From Erysipelotrichaceae bacterium 66202529 (GTDB taxonomy: Bacteria; Bacillota_I; Bacilli_A; Erysipelotrichales; Erysipelotrichaceae): 64,000 nt of DNA. The notes below the pieces were generated by a model. It saw nothing but the letters and a program-made list of their open reading frames with translations. It was not told where the DNA came from and searched no databases. Of this stretch, positions 33,810-43,170 are shown in pieces (position 1 is the first letter of the stretch; every line of letters starts with the position of its first letter). The stretch covers positions 2,418,001-2,482,000 of the forward strand of contig CP046174.1 of NCBI GenBank assembly GCA_017161075.1. The letters are read 5' to 3'. The position numbers and the translations under genes were made by a program.

Positions 33810-35017
33810 TAAAAAATTTCTTCGTCAAGCTTCGCTTTTGGATACACATCCACATGCTCCGTCTTTGCTATGCATTCCTGCAGCAGGGCTTCATAATCAA
33901 AGCGGCTTTCCAGACGCTCCGCTCGCTGAATCGTCGGTTTCGTGACGGGATTCTTCGGTGTGAATATTGTACAGCAGTCCTCGAAAGGCTGTATGGAAAT
34001 ATCATAGGTATCAATATTTCTGGCAACATCGATGATTTCCACCTTATCCATGCAGGCAACCGGACGGATAACCGGCAGGGTTGTAACACAGTTGATCGTC
34101 TGCATACTTTCCAATGTCTGGCTCGCAACCTGCCCAATGCTTTCCCCGTTCACGATCGCAAGGCAGTGCTGCTGTTCACAAAGACGCTGTGCAATACGGT
34201 ACATCATACGGCGCATGATCGTAATGGCATAGCTTTCATCACAATTTTTGTATATGGCAAGCTGCAAATCCGTAAATGGAACCACATGAACTCGGATATG
34301 TCCCTGATATGGGGCAATCTGGCGCGCCAGCTCCAGCACCTTATCCTGTGCTGCCTGACTCGTATAGGGAGGGGATGCATAGTGTACACATTCAATAGCG
34401 ACACCACGCTTCATGGTCAGATAGGAGGCAACCGGGGAATCAATTCCACCAGACAGCATAACCATCGCCTTTCCGCCCACACCAACCGGATATCCGCCGG
34501 CTCCCTGAATCCGTCCGGTCATGATATATGTATCGTCCTGATGCACCTCAATCTGAATACGCAGCTGCGGCTCTCTGACATTGACCTTCAGCTCGGTGTT
34601 GCGCAAAATTTCGCCGGCAACCGCACGGTTGATTTCATCAGAAATCATAGGAAACAGCTTATGACTTCTGCGGGATTCAATTTTAAAGGTGGATGCATCA
34701 CTTTCCTTCGCCACCTGCAGCGCCGTCTGCTTCATTGCCTCAATATCGGTATCCACACGAATCGCAAAGGAAAAGGAGGAAATACCAAATACCTTCTGCA
34801 AATGCTCACTGATAGCGTGAGGATCCTCGCCGTTCAGCAGGATATACAAACGGTCATGCGTACGCTCATAGCTCAGTTTGTCATAATCACGCAGCGCATT
34901 CTTTACATTTGTTAACAGCCGTTTGATAAAATCTTTTTTATTCTTTCCCTTGGTGGACAGCTCCCCAAAGCGCACAAGAATATGGTTATATACAATCTTA
35001 TTTTGTTCGATAGTCAT
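33809..35017 (-). CDS. thiI: tRNA 4-thiouridine synthase ThiI
   Basis: A 402-residue enzyme that adenylates U8 of tRNA and inserts sulfur. An N-terminal ferredoxin-like part leads into the THUMP domain (about 60-165). The PP-loop is MVMLSGGIDSPVASYL. The C-terminus ends with EDCCTIFTPKNPVTKP and a helical tail, without the rhodanese domain of E. coli ThiI. The rhodanese-less form takes sulfur from a dedicated cysteine desulfurase, whose gene overlaps upstream by 20 bases, as in B. subtilis nifZ-thiI. AAAGGAG fixes the start. Confidence 0.96.
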   Translation of the reverse strand: MTIEQNKIVYNHILVRFGELSTKGKNKKDFIKRLLTNVKNALRDYDKLSYERTHDRLYILLNGEDPHAISEHLQKVFGISSFSFAIRVDTDIEAMKQTALQVAKESDASTFKIESRRSHKLFPMISDEINRAVAGEILRNTELKVNVREPQLRIQIEVHQDDTYIMTGRIQGAGGYPVGVGGKAMVMLSGGIDSPVASYLTMKRGVAIECVHYASPPYTSQAAQDKVLELARQIAPYQGHIRVHVVPFTDLQLAIYKNCDESYAITIMRRMMYRIAQRLCEQQHCLAIVNGESIGQVASQTLESMQTINCVTTLPVIRPVACMDKVEIIDVARNIDTYDISIQPFEDCCTIFTPKNPVTKPTIQRAERLESRFDYEALLQECIAKTEHVDVYPKAKLDEEIF

Positions 35018-36128
35018 GATTGATCTCCTTTAAAGCCTGTAAAAAGGCATCGACCTCCTGTCTGGTTGTCAGATGCGACAGGGATATACGTATGGCATGG
35101 GTAGCTCTTTGTTCCCCCAGGCCCATTGCCAGAAGCACTGCTGAGACAGCCTTGCTGTGTGAGGAACAGGTGCTCTGTGCAGATACCGCAAAGCCTTTTG
35201 CATTCAATGCATTCAGCATGATTTCACTGCCAATGCGCAGATTTGATATATTGAGTATGAACGGACTGCCATCCTGTGGAGAATTGATTACGATATCCTC
35301 CATGACAGATACTTCTTTCCGCAAATGCGCATTCAACGCTTTCACATGCGCATAGGCTTCCTTCTGCTGTTCCAGCGCAAGACGCAGCGTTTTGGCAAAA
35401 ACGATATTGACAGGAGTATTGCTGGTGCCCGCACGCATGCCGTTTTCCTGCTGTCCGCCACTGATGAGAGGTACCAGCTCCACATGCTTCTTTTTATACA
35501 AGATGGCGCTTCCCTTCAGGCCATAGATTTTATGCGCCGAAAAGGTTGCCAGATCGACACAGGATAAATCAACCTCCACCTTACCCAGGGCCTGTACGCC
35601 ATCCACATGAAAAAGGGCTCTGGAATTGGCATGCACGTAGTCTGCACAGGCACGAATCGGATTGATTGCGCCTGTCTCATTGTTTACGAGCATCATGGAT
35701 ACCAGAATCGTATCCTTTCGCAAAGCCTGCTTCAGTGCTTCCACATCCACACTACCTGATGCATTTACTGGCAGATAGGTTACCTCATAGCCGAAATATT
35801 CCTTTAGCTGCTCCATCGCATTGTGAATGCTGGAATGCTCAACACAGGTGGTAATCAGATGCTTACCACGCCCTGCATACTGCCATGCAGCTCCCTTGAT
35901 TGCTGCATTGTTTGATTCACTGGCACAGGAGGTAAATAAAATCTCCTCCCTGTAAACATGCAAAAGCTGTGCAATCTGTGCACGGCTTTGTTCCATAAGC
36001 TTTCCTGATTCTCTGCCCAAATCATGCAGAGAATCGCTGTTGCCGTAATAGTCCTGCAGCAGCTTATAATATGTTTTTAAAATCTCCGGACGAATAGGGG
36101 TGGTAGATGCATAATCCAGATAAATCAT
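34998..36128 (-). CDS. Cysteine desulfurase partner of ThiI (NifZ/IscS-type)
   Basis: A 376-residue PLP enzyme that takes sulfur from cysteine. MIYLDYASTTPIRPEIL starts the aminotransferase class V fold. The PLP lysine lies in FSAHKIYGLKGSAIL. His in CVEHSSIH and the catalytic Cys in AQSTCSSHSKAVS complete the site. The overlap with thiI indicates a dedicated sulfur donor for 4-thiouridine, as with B. subtilis NifZ. It starts one base before the ezrA stop region, so ezrA, this gene and thiI are tightly packed. Confidence 0.94.
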   Translation of the reverse strand: MIYLDYASTTPIRPEILKTYYKLLQDYYGNSDSLHDLGRESGKLMEQSRAQIAQLLHVYREEILFTSCASESNNAAIKGAAWQYAGRGKHLITTCVEHSSIHNAMEQLKEYFGYEVTYLPVNASGSVDVEALKQALRKDTILVSMMLVNNETGAINPIRACADYVHANSRALFHVDGVQALGKVEVDLSCVDLATFSAHKIYGLKGSAILYKKKHVELVPLISGGQQENGMRAGTSNTPVNIVFAKTLRLALEQQKEAYAHVKALNAHLRKEVSVMEDIVINSPQDGSPFILNISNLRIGSEIMLNALNAKGFAVSAQSTCSSHSKAVSAVLLAMGLGEQRATHAIRISLSHLTTRQEVDAFLQALKEINHDYRTK

Positions 36129-36129
36129 A

Positions 36130-37884
36130 CTACTCCCCCGTATTCAGGATGCTTGGATCCTTTTTGTTAATGAGCTTTTCATAGGCTCCCGGATGCATCT
36201 TTTCAATACATTGAATACCGATTTTCAAAGCCTTTGTATACTGTCCGTTCCGGAAGCACAGCTCTGCTCTTGTCAGCTCACTGTCAATATCCGGAAAGGA
36301 GGAACGATACCGGTTTCCAAATACAATCGTATTTTCCACCATGATTGCCATTCCCACCAGATTGTTCACGCTGTTATACAGGGTATAAATATAATCAATA
36401 GCACTGCGCAGCTCCGCATTCAGGCGTTTGACATCAAGTGGTGAATTATCCAGAATCACCTGAATATCCTTAATCATGATTTCCCCCTTATGTAAATCAT
36501 CCTCATACTTCTGGGAAACACTTGGCAGTCTGTGCTTGGACATCTTCACCCGGATTTCATTTACGATGAGCTGCAGCTTGATCAGCTGCTTTTTAGCCCG
36601 TTCTTCATCACTGCAGGCATTGTCCAGCTTCTGCTTCATCTCACTGACTTCATTCGTAAATACCGCAGCGCTCTGCTCCAGCTCTTTATAAGCAATTAAA
36701 ATTGTGGAATACGGCACCCTGTTTTGTGCGATGACTGCTTCCAGCTTACGCTGCATATCATTCAATACAGAAAGCCTGTCATGCACCTCCATCAGACGCT
36801 GTGTCCAGTTTTCAAAGCCGAAGCGCTCATATACACGATTATACAGCTCCTCGATTGCTTCGACATCCGCATTGATGCTGCGAATCGTATCAAAGAGGAT
36901 ATCTACGTTATCACTGACCTCATCAAATGCATGTTCTTCACGATTCAGTTGTTCCGCCAGCTGTGCGATGCGTTTCTCACAATCATTAAGATCCTCATGC
37001 ACATCCTTAGGATTGCCGTTACGCAGCTTATTCAAATCATTTTTCAGCATATCGCTGATGATATCCAGATTCTTACGTACCTCTAAATGCTCTGTATACA
37101 CGCCTTTATTCTTCGCCTGTGCATACTGATAGCCCACCTCGTCGATGGCTCTTGGCAGAACACCCCTTGCACGCTCGTACATGGATGGCAGAACCTCCAC
37201 CAGCTCTTTCAAATGGGCAACAGATTCACGGATTTCCTTTTGCTGATCAGCTGCCTTGTTAAATTCGGAAGCAAACATCCATTCCTCAAAGGCAGAGAAC
37301 ATTTTTTCAATCCCTGCGATTTCCATTTCCAGATATTCATAGCTCTGTGAAAAGGAAGCACGGTTTTCATTTATACTGCGCTTGATGATACGGAAATCAT
37401 CCTTCAGCTTATTGATATGTACACGCTGCTCATTTTCCTGTTCCAGTATGCTGTCCAGTGCCTGATTAACTTCCCCGGCGATGCCCTCCAGCGCAGTCAT
37501 CTGATCTCTCAGCTTTTCCATACGGCGCTTGGCAGCCTTTGCCTTGTGAACATAGATCAGGTCATCGACCTCTGCCAGCGAGACGCTGCATTCCTTTAAC
37601 TGTTCCTGAATATTGTCAAAATCCGTGCGGCAGCTTTCCACACGCTGACTCATTTCCTCATTGACCCTTGATAGTGCGACAGCCTTATTCAATTTAAAAG
37701 CAAGTGGAATCCCCTTCAACGAGTTGTAGCTCAGTTCCAGTTCATCCAATTGCTTTCTTGCCTGCTTCTGACGCAGCACCATCATGATGATTGTAAGTAT
37801 GACGATGGCAACCAGTGCAATCACTATATAGATCAAAACATCAAGGGAAACTACATTTTTGACATTGTTGATAAAATTCTCCAT
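36130..37884 (-). CDS. ezrA: Septation ring formation regulator EzrA
   Basis: A 584-residue membrane-anchored coiled-coil protein that restrains FtsZ ring assembly and links division to wall synthesis. One N-terminal membrane helix (about 16-38, LIYIVIALVAIVILTIIMMV) is followed by spectrin-like helical repeats over the whole length. LELSYNSLKGIPLAFKLNKA near the start is typical. GAGGTG fixes the start at 37884. The nearby desulfurase-thiI pair is also next to ezrA in B. subtilis. The division protein gpsB is at the right end of the window. Confidence 0.94.
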   Translation of the reverse strand: MENFINNVKNVVSLDVLIYIVIALVAIVILTIIMMVLRQKQARKQLDELELSYNSLKGIPLAFKLNKAVALSRVNEEMSQRVESCRTDFDNIQEQLKECSVSLAEVDDLIYVHKAKAAKRRMEKLRDQMTALEGIAGEVNQALDSILEQENEQRVHINKLKDDFRIIKRSINENRASFSQSYEYLEMEIAGIEKMFSAFEEWMFASEFNKAADQQKEIRESVAHLKELVEVLPSMYERARGVLPRAIDEVGYQYAQAKNKGVYTEHLEVRKNLDIISDMLKNDLNKLRNGNPKDVHEDLNDCEKRIAQLAEQLNREEHAFDEVSDNVDILFDTIRSINADVEAIEELYNRVYERFGFENWTQRLMEVHDRLSVLNDMQRKLEAVIAQNRVPYSTILIAYKELEQSAAVFTNEVSEMKQKLDNACSDEERAKKQLIKLQLIVNEIRVKMSKHRLPSVSQKYEDDLHKGEIMIKDIQVILDNSPLDVKRLNAELRSAIDYIYTLYNSVNNLVGMAIMVENTIVFGNRYRSSFPDIDSELTRAELCFRNGQYTKALKIGIQCIEKMHPGAYEKLINKKDPSILNTGE

Positions 37885-37918
37885 ACAGACACCTCTTCCA
37901 TTCAAATTCACTAGCTAT

Positions 37919-37924
37919 ATTGTA
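37919..37924 (-). promoter_or_regulatory. -10 element for ezrA
   Basis: On the minus strand TACAAT lies about 35 bases before the ezrA ATG. The -35 at the proper distance is weak (TTTCTT). Confidence 0.4.
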
Positions 37925-39150
37925 TCATAATTTATACGATTAAGAAATCAGAAATTATGCTTATTCTGCAAGAAATGATGTGGATGTGTTTTTTCTTTCA
38001 GGAATACGGAAATCACAGAATCATCACCTTGCTATTTCACAGAGGTAAAAGGACTGCTTCCGGTTTTCTTCTCCGCTTACGCAAGGACTTTTCCTGCCGT
38101 AGGTGATTTGTATGATTTTTATATTCCCTGTGTATACCGTACGACTTTCATATCCTTCCTCTTTGCTTCTGCAATTTATACGATGATCTGGGCTGCATAG
38201 TGATGTATAATTGCTCTATGCCATCATATGGACATAGAAGTGCTACATTTAAGTGAACCGCAGTTAGATACCGGTAATAGGTTGAAGCTTTCATAATGCT
38301 GTATCCTTTTATAAAGTGTGCCGGAAGCAGTTATGTGATTTACAGCATTTTTTACAATTATGGTATCCTACGCTCAACAGCTCATAAGCAGGCAAACTTA
38401 TAATCTAGATTATAATATAATAAAGGAAAAGAAAGCATGTTCATAGCTGCAGATGTACAATAGCAGGTAGTCTGCTTTTTATCAGCCTTGTATTGCAATC
38501 CATCTTTATTATTAAAAGCAGTGTGCCGCTTTATAAGATATACCTTTCTTACCTTGCTTTCCTCCCTAACCATATCAAAGTATTATTTAGCACAACACGT
38601 ATTCCTGCAGGCTTTCACAGCTTTTTATAAGGATTTGAGAAATAATAAAGAGCCAGTGAACTTTTCATATGCGCTCGCGATCGACAGTGATATTGTGATT
38701 AAAGTGCGTTACCATTACCAAAAAAAACAAAGCGCTTCATAATTACAAAACCCTGTAATACTTAAAGCCGGTATCTCTAGTAATATCTTTGTATCGATTT
38801 GTACCTGCCGTTTCATGTCATTGCACAGTGGTCTTATAAATTGGTTGCTATTCACTCATAAAAGATAGAATTTAGAAAGAGCGTTATGAAAAGCGCCTTA
38901 GAGAAAGACCTGCTGTAGTATTTCTATGCTCCTTTTCACGGATTCTGATACTTCGTTAACACTAGCCAGGTTTTTCGGTGAATAGTTACATTATCTTATC
39001 TTAATGTTATGAATCACCTATATAGAATGGATAACAAATGAATCTAAAGAGCATGATTACCTGCTCTTATTTATACTATACTGTATTCCCTGATAAAATC
39101 TGCATATTCTGAGGCTCTGTTTCATAAACATCTCGTATAAAATCCGCATT
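37925..39150. other. Gene-poor 1.2 kb region
   Basis: No frame here has both a ribosome binding site and a recognisable protein. Two open frames (minus 38382-38573 and plus 38488-38742) overlap each other and look random. The base composition is A/T-richer than neighbours, with no clear repeats, tRNA or riboswitch by eye. It borders a broken Rpn-type gene, so it may be a decayed accessory segment. Confidence 0.5.
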
Positions 39151-39187
39151 AAAAAAACTGTTTTCGTTCACATAAAACAGTTTTTTT
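39151..39187. terminator. Bidirectional terminator after the Rpn-type pseudogene
   Basis: AAAAAAACTGTTTT and AAAACAGTTTTTTT pair over 13-14 bases around CGTTCACAT. It ends the minus-strand transcript from 39205. Confidence 0.85.
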
Positions 39188-39204
39188 ATGTAGCTTTATA
39201 TGTA

Positions 39205-40191
39205 TTATTTGTTGCCCGTAAGCTGATTCTTTAGTTCCTGTAAGGTATCACAGGTGAATAACAAATTGGATACAAGATCGATCTGTTCTGTTGTCAAAGA
39301 ACATAGCCATGTTGAGCAGTCTTCATGATATTTCTTTACCATTTGTCTATTTAACAGCATTCTTTCACCCTCTTTTTGCCCCTGTTTAATACCCTATTCA
39401 ATTCCCTGCTCGATCCCTTGTTCAACACCATCCTTGAAACTATCCAAAATGGCATTTTTTTCGCGCTGTTCCTGTATCTGCGTTGCCATCGCTATCGACC
39501 AGAGGTCTTCTGCATCTTGAAATTTTCTGTACTTTTCCATTACCTTCTTCACCAGCCTTTCCTCTGTTTTTAGTATACCATCTTCATCATTATTTTTAAA
39601 CAGGAAGCACAGTTGTTCAAAGTCATTCAGCTTCTCAAATCCTTTGCGCTTGACGATTGCATTTATCTCCGGCAGATAGATGTAAATCCTCTTCATTAAA
39701 CTGCGCTTACTTTCTACTTCGCCTTCCTCATTTCTCATCTGATAGGCATCAATTAACTTCTTCGTGTGTTCCGCATAGGAATCAAGAAAGATGATTTGAT
39801 AAACAGGAAGAAGATCATAATACCTTTCTCCATTATCAAGCTGATTCGATAACATTCTGGCTCCATACAGTTCAAAGCGTTTCAACTCTGATTGCTTTGG
39901 ATAGGTAGTCTGCATCTCAATACCGTATTCTCTTCCTTCACTGTCCTTCACACGGATATCCAACACCATTTTTTTCTTTTTGAGGATGGCAGGATCCAGA
40001 TTTGGATTTAATACGGTGCTTTCCTTAGGATGGATTCCTGTCACTCGTTCAATAATGGTGTTACGGATAAACGCAGCATCTTCATCCTCTGTGCCAAGAG
40101 CGAACTTAAAAAAAATATCGTTATCATATTTCAGTCGTTCCTGCACCTCTACCTTCATTTCTTTATTCTCTATTACATCTTTTGTAAGCAT
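39205..40191 (-). pseudogene. Rpn/PD-(D/E)XK nuclease family transposase-like gene with internal amber codon
   Basis: A protein of the Rpn (YhgA-like, PD-(D/E)XK) family. The nuclease core has KYDNDIFFKFALGTEDED at the start, VLDIRVKDSEGREYGIEMQT (catalytic D...ExQ), and YDLLPVYQIIFLDS. After the repeat GVEQGIEQGIE a TAG at 39396-39394 stops translation. The frame stays open beyond it for 62 codons (GIKQGQKEGERMLLNRQMVK...LTGNK) to TAA at 39205. The broken codon sits where GIEQ repeats predict CAG. I take the ATG at 40191, eight bases after AAAGGATG. The long first part may still be made and could be active. Confidence 0.8.
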
Positions 40192-40459
40192 ATTCTTCAC
40201 ATCCTTTCGTATACAGTCTTATGCTTTACACTACTACATACGTAAAGAAAATATAAAACTCCTAAAAAATTAGAAAAATTCTTTATATATTTCATAATTT
40301 ATATTTTCAAGTGATGTTATTGGCCATTAAAAATACATCTGCTCGATTCTTTTACCAGACTGTTAACCAAGTCATTCATTTATGTATTATGAAATTAAAG
40401 CTGTTTCTTATGCATCGGTGAACAATAACATGAATTGTACAAGAAAAGAAATTTTCTAT
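40192..40459. other. Intergenic region between the pseudogene and the rpsD promoter
   Basis: A/T-rich stretch without a supportable frame. It holds the divergent promoters of the Rpn-type gene and rpsD; only the rpsD promoter is clear. Confidence 0.45.
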
Positions 40460-40488
40460 TTGACATCCGAAACACGTTCTGTTATAGT
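40460..40488 (+). promoter_or_regulatory. Promoter of rpsD
   Basis: A perfect TTGACA (40460-40465), 17 bases, TATAGT (40483-40488). Confidence 0.82.
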
Positions 40489-40494
40489 AAAGTG

Positions 40495-40669
40495 GCGTAA
40501 AATGGATAGCAGAATGCAAATGCTTTACATACAGCGTTCATGACGCAGCTTGCTGCGGGGTATTGTGTAACTTACTGCTGAGCGAAGATACCGTGAGTAT
40601 GAACACCATGTAGAAATGGTTTGTACCTGTTATTGTTTTATAGCCATAAAACAATAAGGAGGATATTTC
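40495..40669 (+). promoter_or_regulatory. Structured leader of rpsD (putative S4 autoregulatory RNA)
   Basis: About 175 transcribed bases precede rpsD. They contain GCAGCTTGCTGC, a GGTAT...ATACC arm pair enclosing about 25 bases, and a 12-pair hairpin TTATTGTTTTAT/ATAAAACAATAA (40630-40657) that ends exactly at the AAGGAGG site. In Firmicutes S4 represses its own gene through such a leader. Whether the fold matches the published S4 element needs a covariance search. Confidence 0.55.
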
Positions 40670-41272
40670 ATGTCAAGAATCAATGGACCGGTTTGGAAAA
40701 CATCCCGCCGTCTTGGTTTCTCAATTCTGGAAACCGGAGAAGAGCTTCAGAAGCGTGCTTATGCACCAGGTCAGCACGGGCCTACGAAACGTGTAAAATT
40801 AACAAACTACGGACAGCAGCTGCGTGAAAAGCAGAAAATCCGTTTCATGTACGGACTGAACGAGCGTCAGTTCTACAACACCTTTATGAAAGCAAGTAAA
40901 ATGAAGGGTGTTACCGGCGACAACTTCTTAGGTCTGCTGGAATCCCGTCTGGATAACCTGGTTTATCGTATGGGATTTGCCCGTACCCGCCGTGCTGCTC
41001 GCCAGCTGGTTAACCACGGACACATTCTGGTAAACGGTAAGAAGGTTGATATCCCAAGCTTTATCGCAAAGCCTGGTATGGTTGTGGAAGTAAAAGAAAA
41101 ATCTAAAAGCATGAAAGCAATTAACGAGGCTCAGGAAGCAACACTGAACACTGTAGCATTCGTTGATGTTGACAAGGATGCTAAGAAGGGTACTTACCTT
41201 CGTCTGCCAGAGCGCAGTGAGCTGAACGCTGAATTCAACGAGCTGCTGGTAGTAGAATTCTACAACAGATAA
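40670..41272 (+). CDS. rpsD: 30S ribosomal protein S4
   Basis: A 200-residue primary 16S-binding protein. [20 protein letters not shown] at the start, the RNA-binding core and the S4 domain ([40 protein letters not shown]) are typical. The N-terminal region lacks the zinc-binding cysteines of some S4 proteins. AAGGAGG fixes the start. It is a monocistronic plus-strand gene with its own leader and terminator, as in B. subtilis where rpsD is also separate from the alpha operon. Confidence 0.97.
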   Translation: MSRINGPVWKTSRRLGFSILETGEELQKRAYAPGQHGPTKRVKLTNYGQQLREKQKIRFMYGLNERQFYNTFMKASKMKGVTGDNFLGLLESRLDNLVYRMGFARTRRAARQLVNHGHILVNGKKVDIPSFIAKPGMVVEVKEKSKSMKAINEAQEATLNTVAFVDVDKDAKKGTYLRLPERSELNAEFNELLVVEFYNR

Positions 41273-41276
41273 TGTT

Positions 41277-41305
41277 AAAAAAATCCGGTTATCCGGATTT
41301 TTTTT
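41277..41305 (+). terminator. Intrinsic terminator of rpsD
   Basis: AAAAAAATCCGG and CCGGATTTTTTT pair around TTAT, with a strong T-run, starting four bases after the stop. Confidence 0.88.
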
Positions 41306-41360
41306 ATAATATTGTCATGACAGCTATTGCAGTGAAGAGGGAATGATCCCCCTTCCCTTT

Positions 41361-41681
41361 TTAGCGTTCCTTTTTGATAAAAGAAACATGCTCTGCAATC
41401 AAATCATAGCTGCGATGCAGTTTGCCGTCCTGCCCCTCAAAGGTATGAGACTGCAGACGGCCCTTCACGGATACATGGTCACCGATCTGTGCAGCGGCCA
41501 TCGCCGTTTCCGCAATCCCCTTCCAAAGCATGATACTCAGATGATCATATTCATACACACCCTCACTGTTTGCAAAGGGGCGTTGAACACGAATTGTCAT
41601 CGTCGCAAAACGATTTCCTGCAGCAGATGTACGAATATCGGATAATTCGCTTAATTCGCCTACAAAAGCTATCACGTTCAT
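41361..41681 (-). CDS. Short single-stranded DNA-binding protein without acidic tail
   Basis: A 106-residue protein that is one OB fold of the SSB family (NVIAFVGELSELSDIRTSAAGN, ATMTIRVQRPFANSEGVYEY, HVSVKGRLQSHTFEGQDGKL). It stops right after the fold (SFIKKER), so it lacks the acidic protein-docking tail ending in DDDIPF. B. subtilis SsbB, used in competence, has the same short form, so an accessory or competence role is more likely than the essential SSB. It is a single gene with a possible promoter (TTGCGC-17-GATAAT) at 41758-41786. Confidence 0.88.
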   Translation of the reverse strand: MNVIAFVGELSELSDIRTSAAGNRFATMTIRVQRPFANSEGVYEYDHLSIMLWKGIAETAMAAAQIGDHVSVKGRLQSHTFEGQDGKLHRSYDLIAEHVSFIKKER

Positions 41682-41757
41682 ATTTGCTTACCTGTCCTTT
41701 CTATTTATGTACCTTGTTTATTTATCACCGCATGGACATCCCTCCTAAGACCTCTCT

Positions 41758-41786
41758 ATTATCGCCGCTTCTATCATTTTGCGCAA
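41758..41786 (-). promoter_or_regulatory. Candidate promoter of the short ssb
   Basis: On the minus strand TTGCGC (41786-41781), 17 bases, GATAAT (41763-41758). A very short frame with its own AGGAGG lies in the leader (ATG at 41740 or 41733, stop at 41725). Confidence 0.45.
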
Positions 41787-41823
41787 ACCGCACTATTTGC
41801 TTTTTCCCTTACTGAAATTATAA

Positions 41824-41867
41824 AAAAAGCGATGACAGCTCCTTCTCGGGAGTATTCATCGCTTTTT
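41824..41867 (-). terminator. Terminator after the M16 peptidase pair
   Basis: AAAAAGCGATGA and TCATCGCTTTTT form a 12-pair outer stem with an inner CTCC/GGGAG stem. Either strand ends in a T-run. Confidence 0.85.
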
Positions 41868-41892
41868 CTGACAAATAGAGTATTTTTTACAC

Positions 41893-43170
41893 TCATTTTT
41901 CCGGCAGAAGCTCCACCAGTGTCGTATGTGCATCCTTCAAGGCTGCGCATACCGTTTGGATATCCTCCAGGGTGATCTCATAGAGTGTATCCAGAATACG
42001 GAAGAAATCTGCATGATCAAAATAGCTGCGGACATAGGTAATAGCAATATCATCAAAGCTATTCAAGCTGCGGACAGACTGACCAAAATACCGGTTTTTC
42101 AACTGATCCAGCAGCTCCTGTGAAATATCTGCCGCAGCGATACGATGCAGCGATTCTTTAACAATGGCAAGAAATTCCTCTTTTTTCTTTGTTTCCGCAT
42201 AGAACATCACCATGCCATAGTCCTTACCAAGATCAACCTCACTGCCAACGTAGTCATTGATAATACCTTTATCCAGCCAATGCTGAAATTTTGGATTTAA
42301 AGAGCTGAATACAGCATCCAGCATAATCTTAATACACCATTCCGCTTTGGTACGCTCATACACATCCTCCACTCCCTGCAGCTTGCAGGCATAGGAAAGC
42401 TTTGGTACACTGACATCCATCGTGAAGGAAAAGGATTCTCTGGCAGGCTCTTCAGGCTCTGTATATGCCAGACGTTTTACACTGGAAATCGGAGCAAAGC
42501 TCTTTTTTCGCTGATTTTCTTTGATCAGCTCTAACAACTTCTTTGGATCTTCTTTACTGACCCCGACCAAAATCATAGAGCCTGGATGATAGTTCAGCTG
42601 ATAGCAGTCCTGCAGCTGCTGCAGGGTGATGCTGTTCACACTTTCATCATCCCCGCCGATATCATAGCGCAGAGGATGCTGCTGATACAAGGAGGAGAAG
42701 GTTTCCATCAGCAATCTGGAATCACTCATTTCCTTATACATGTGCAGCTCCTGAATGATGATACCCTTTTCCTTTTCAACGGATTCCTCACTGATATCCA
42801 GCTCCTGTACAAAATCCAGCAGCAGATTCAAGGGCTCTGCCACATCGGATGTAGTAGAAAAATAATAAGCTGTCTCCGTATAGGAGGTGAAGGCATTCAC
42901 ACTTGCCCCCATGCGCGAAAACAGATCCATGACATCGGTATCGCCCATTTCAAACATTTTATGCTCCAGAAAATGCGCGATTCCCGCAGGGAAATGAAGC
43001 TCTTTCCCCTGCTCATTCACCTGCTTCATATCCATTGCCCCCAATGGAGTAGCCATCATGAACAAGGACTTTTCGTACTCCGGCTTCTGCCATAAAACAA
43101 CATGCAGACCATTTTCCAGGGTTTCCTCTACATAGCTTTCACCATAGCGCTTATTCGTGATTGTTTTCAT
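41893..43170 (-). CDS. M16 zinc peptidase, catalytic member (YmfH-like)
   Basis: A 425-residue pitrilysin-family protein with two M16 domains. The inverted zinc motif HFLEH (in GIAHFLEHKMFE, about residue 68) and the distal glutamate (EKEKGIIIQELHMYKE) show a catalytic subunit. It pairs with the non-catalytic paralogue upstream, overlapping it by 20 bases, just as ymfF-ymfH do in B. subtilis. AGGAGG six bases before the ATG at 43170 fixes the start. Substrate unknown; the family cuts peptides inside a closed clamshell. Confidence 0.9.
   Translation of the reverse strand: MKTITNKRYGESYVEETLENGLHVVLWQKPEYEKSLFMMATPLGAMDMKQVNEQGKELHFPAGIAHFLEHKMFEMGDTDVMDLFSRMGASVNAFTSYTETAYYFSTTSDVAEPLNLLLDFVQELDISEESVEKEKGIIIQELHMYKEMSDSRLLMETFSSLYQQHPLRYDIGGDDESVNSITLQQLQDCYQLNYHPGSMILVGVSKEDPKKLLELIKENQRKKSFAPISSVKRLAYTEPEEPARESFSFTMDVSVPKLSYACKLQGVEDVYERTKAEWCIKIMLDAVFSSLNPKFQHWLDKGIINDYVGSEVDLGKDYGMVMFYAETKKKEEFLAIVKESLHRIAAADISQELLDQLKNRYFGQSVRSLNSFDDIAITYVRSYFDHADFFRILDTLYEITLEDIQTVCAALKDAHTTLVELLPEK

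Noticed and set aside
38488..38742. 84-codon plus-strand frame in the gene-poor region
   Set aside because: No ribosome binding site, no recognisable family, and overlapped by another random frame on the minus strand (38382-38573).
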